A stretch of DNA of 64,000 nt, from contig NZ_BNJI01000002.1 in the NCBI RefSeq assembly GCF_016587415.1, positions 1,364,001 through 1,428,000 of the forward strand. Reading direction: 5' to 3'. A model generated the notes under the pieces. The model saw only the letters and a program-made list of their open reading frames with translations. It ran no database searches and was not told the origin of the DNA. Below are positions 62,313-64,000 of this stretch, piece by piece. Every line of letters starts with the position of its first letter. Position 1 is the stretch's first letter. Source of the DNA: Ktedonobacter sp. SOSP1-85 (GTDB taxonomy: Bacteria; Chloroflexota; Ktedonobacteria; Ktedonobacterales; Ktedonobacteraceae). The translations under genes were made by a program, and so were the position numbers.

Positions 62313-63832
62313 CTACTCAGGTGCCTGGTTCCCAGGCAATGGGAAACGGGATTCCCTCAAAGACCGCCGTCAGAGCGGCCAGCATGGAACGGCCCTGTTT
62401 CCTCATCGTCGAAAGATAGCTGCGAATGACGCAGAAAGCCGTGGCTCCCTCGGCACTGCGAAATGTCCCAGAAATCTTTTGCTGCACTTTGATCATTCTG
62501 AGATCTCTTTCCGCCTGGTTGTTGCTAAAAGGCACCGCCAGATCGTCCAGGAAAGCGAGGACCTGCTCGGCCCTCGCAAGAAGGGCATCCAGGAGATTTT
62601 TGGCGTCGTCTTGTTTGCGGCGACCGGGTTTTTTGGGAGCGCAAGCGTCTGGTGGGGGAGCCAGGGTCCGATGAGCAGCAAAGCCCTGTTGGAGGATCTC
62701 AAAATACTGGAGGACCAAGGCATCGCGCTCCTCTGGAGGAAGCCGATCCGCCCCCGCCGCGCGCAAACGGGCGGTGGTGTGGCTCATGCGCTCCAACAAA
62801 TCATGCATCTGCTGCGCCCACGGCTGGCAATCCCGCTCAGCGATCAACAAGCAATCGCGTAAGAGGTGCGCGCCACACACGCTATGGACACACCCATAGT
62901 GGTCGTAGCTGCTCAATCGATCATGGATCGCTCGCCCCGTATACTCCGGCAAAATCCCAATGGCATCCATTGCCTTCTGTCCTCGTTGGCGATGCCAATG
63001 GTAGAGCGTCAACCACTGGGTGGCGTTGACGTGAAACCAATGCAGCAAGCCTTTGACTCGCCCGCCCGTCTCATCCACATGGTCCAGCTTTTGTGCCAGG
63101 AGCAAGCGTTTGAGCAGGAGCATCGTTGGGCCAAGTGTGCGAGCTGCCTCCTGGATCCAACTTGCCAACGTTCCCTCGGACAACCGACAGGTGAGCAGAT
63201 CCTCAAAGACCTCGCCAATGCGCTCCATCGGCAGCAATTGATACTGGGAGAAATAGACCGCCAGGGCCTGCACTCCGGGTCCATACTGGGCAGGTGCTTG
63301 CACCTCGCTCGGAAAGGTGCCCGCGTTCTGATGCTGACACCTCGGACAGGTGAGGGCTTCCACTCGATGTTCCGTGACGACGAGACGCATGACGGGGAGA
63401 TCATGGATTTGCCGACGTTCTTTGACCTGCCCCACCACCGCTCCCAGTTCACCGTGGCACGCCTCGCAATGACTGGGACGATGGATCACCACCCGGTCGG
63501 GCGTCTCCACCCGCTGAAGGGTGTGTCCTGCGTGACCTGCTTGTCCTCCTTTTGCTTTGCTGCTCGCCGGACGTTTTTTCCCTTTGCGTTTGAAGCCATC
63601 ACTCGACGGCGGCTTGCTGCTGTTGTGACTATCTTTTGCCAGTCGTCGCTCTAGCTCTTCAATGCAGAGAAGCGCACTCATCAGCCGTCCTTCCAGATCC
63701 TCGATTCTCCGATCTTTCTGGGTAGCTTCTTCTTTGAGTTCCGTGTTCTCTTTTCTCAGCTGTCTCGCTTCTTCTTCCGTCATGCTCGTAGTTTATCAGC
63801 CTTGTCCAGTCTCTTCCAGGGTACCTGAGTAG
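62313..63832 (-). mobile_element. IS66-family element
   Basis: Inverted ends CTACTCAGGT(G/A)CC at 62313 and 63832 enclose a single tnpC-type transposase and no tnpA or tnpB accessory genes, as in the ISBst12-like subgroup. No 8-bp duplication was recognised. Confidence 0.75.
62317..63783 (-). CDS. IS66-family transposase (TnpC)
   Basis: A 488-residue IS66 transposase: an N-terminal coiled coil (RQLRKENTELKEEATQKDRR), the basic HNSSKPPSSDGFKRKGKKRP segment, a zinc-binding part (HCEACHGEL...CPRCQHQ), and the DDE core with DHVDETGGRVKG (D), RLSSYDHYGCVHSVCGAHLL (D) and SNNQAERDLRMIKVQQKISG (E). Complete. Confidence 0.94.
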   Translation of the reverse strand: MTEEEARQLRKENTELKEEATQKDRRIEDLEGRLMSALLCIEELERRLAKDSHNSSKPPSSDGFKRKGKKRPASSKAKGGQAGHAGHTLQRVETPDRVVIHRPSHCEACHGELGAVVGQVKERRQIHDLPVMRLVVTEHRVEALTCPRCQHQNAGTFPSEVQAPAQYGPGVQALAVYFSQYQLLPMERIGEVFEDLLTCRLSEGTLASWIQEAARTLGPTMLLLKRLLLAQKLDHVDETGGRVKGLLHWFHVNATQWLTLYHWHRQRGQKAMDAIGILPEYTGRAIHDRLSSYDHYGCVHSVCGAHLLRDCLLIAERDCQPWAQQMHDLLERMSHTTARLRAAGADRLPPEERDALVLQYFEILQQGFAAHRTLAPPPDACAPKKPGRRKQDDAKNLLDALLARAEQVLAFLDDLAVPFSNNQAERDLRMIKVQQKISGTFRSAEGATAFCVIRSYLSTMRKQGRSMLAALTAVFEGIPFPIAWEPGT

Positions 63833-63859
63833 TTACCTTTAGACACGGCTTAAACGGAT

Positions 63860-64000
63860 TTGATATTACCTGATGCAACTCAACTTGAGCTCACGAATAT
63901 TACCATTGACCATATCACCCATGAGATCACGGCCATAGCCACAACGAGAGCAATGGAGGCTCTCTGTCCTCTTTGTCACCTGCCTTCCAGACGGGTTCAC
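63860..64000 (+). CDS. ISL3-family transposase, N-terminal part (runs off the window)
   Basis: An open frame from a TTG at 63860 to the window end: ATQLELTNITIDHITHEITA, then the first half of the ISL3 zinc finger CPLCHLPSRRVH. It matches the corresponding part of the transposase at 2056 (CPLCAQASSQVHSQY). The rest lies outside the window. Confidence 0.8.
   Translation, partial: MILPDATQLELTNITIDHITHEITAIATTRAMEALCPLCHLPSRRVH

Noticed and set aside
1..64000. tRNA, rRNA or riboswitch
   Set aside because: I looked for cloverleaf-like and conserved rRNA or riboswitch segments by eye and found none I could support. A covariance-model scan would be decisive.

Overview
This 64 kb window looks like an accessory, transposon-saturated region of a large bacterial genome. 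The best guess is a filamentous Ktedonobacteria-like member of the Chloroflexota. That guess is an inference from protein style: DUF6585-type membrane proteins, paired zinc-ribbon/transmembrane/LamG-like proteins, many TnpB loci, and IS701, IS630, ISL3 and IS66 elements with moderate GC. No rRNA, tRNA, ribosomal-protein operon, CRISPR array or cas gene was seen.

Layout. 0-4.3 kb: a methyltransferase and a TnsA-like endonuclease remnant beside an array of transposon-end boxes, then an ISL3 element whose 33-bp inverted repeats also enclose a Nudix hydrolase. 4.4-7.4 kb: a SnoaL-like protein and a divergent LysR regulator/aldo-keto reductase pair. 7.5-12.6 kb: two TnpB elements embedded in broken DUF6585 genes, then GNAT and Nudix fragments cut at the same scar. 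13.1-15.5 kb: a secreted GH5 glycosidase and a LacI regulator. 16-20.1 kb: IS3, IS701 and IS630 copies. 20.5-25.2 kb: a trypsin-like protease, an APH-family kinase, a decayed TnpB element carrying a Tn5-end-like MITE, and TlyA. 26.4-30 kb: three paralogous nucleotidyltransferases and a GNAT enzyme. 30.3-33.3 kb: an IS110 element split by a complete IS200/IS605 element. 33.6-35.7 kb: two tandem zinc-ribbon/LamG-like membrane proteins. 36-39.6 kb: two HEAT-like paralogues separated by repeated integrase 3' tails, led by a full tyrosine recombinase. 39.6-47.4 kb: three more TnpB elements with DUF1801, YdeI-like and GNAT genes. 47.5-51 kb: a tyrosine phosphatase, two uncharacterised genes, an IS256 element with an in-frame stop, and DinB. 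51.4-55.6 kb: nested palindromic repeats, a large DDE transposon, an unlisted 44-residue cysteine-rich peptide gene, and more transposon-end remnants. 55.8-57.4 kb: a YCII/ECF-sigma pair whose sigma gene is hit by IS701. 59-64 kb: IS630, a second nearly identical IS605, a membrane protein, IS66, and the start of another ISL3 transposase.

Most host genes are single, self-contained functions (acetyltransferases, Nudix, nucleotidyltransferases, phosphatase, DinB). The clear functional pairs are LysR/aldo-keto reductase, LacI/GH5, YCII/ECF42-type sigma, and RHH-like protein/TnpB. The most distinctive structures are the ISL3 element with Nudix cargo, the integrase-tail/HEAT-gene tandem array, the TnsA-linked transposon ends at four sites, the cysteine-rich peptide gene, and eight TnpB loci, two of which share one frameshift.
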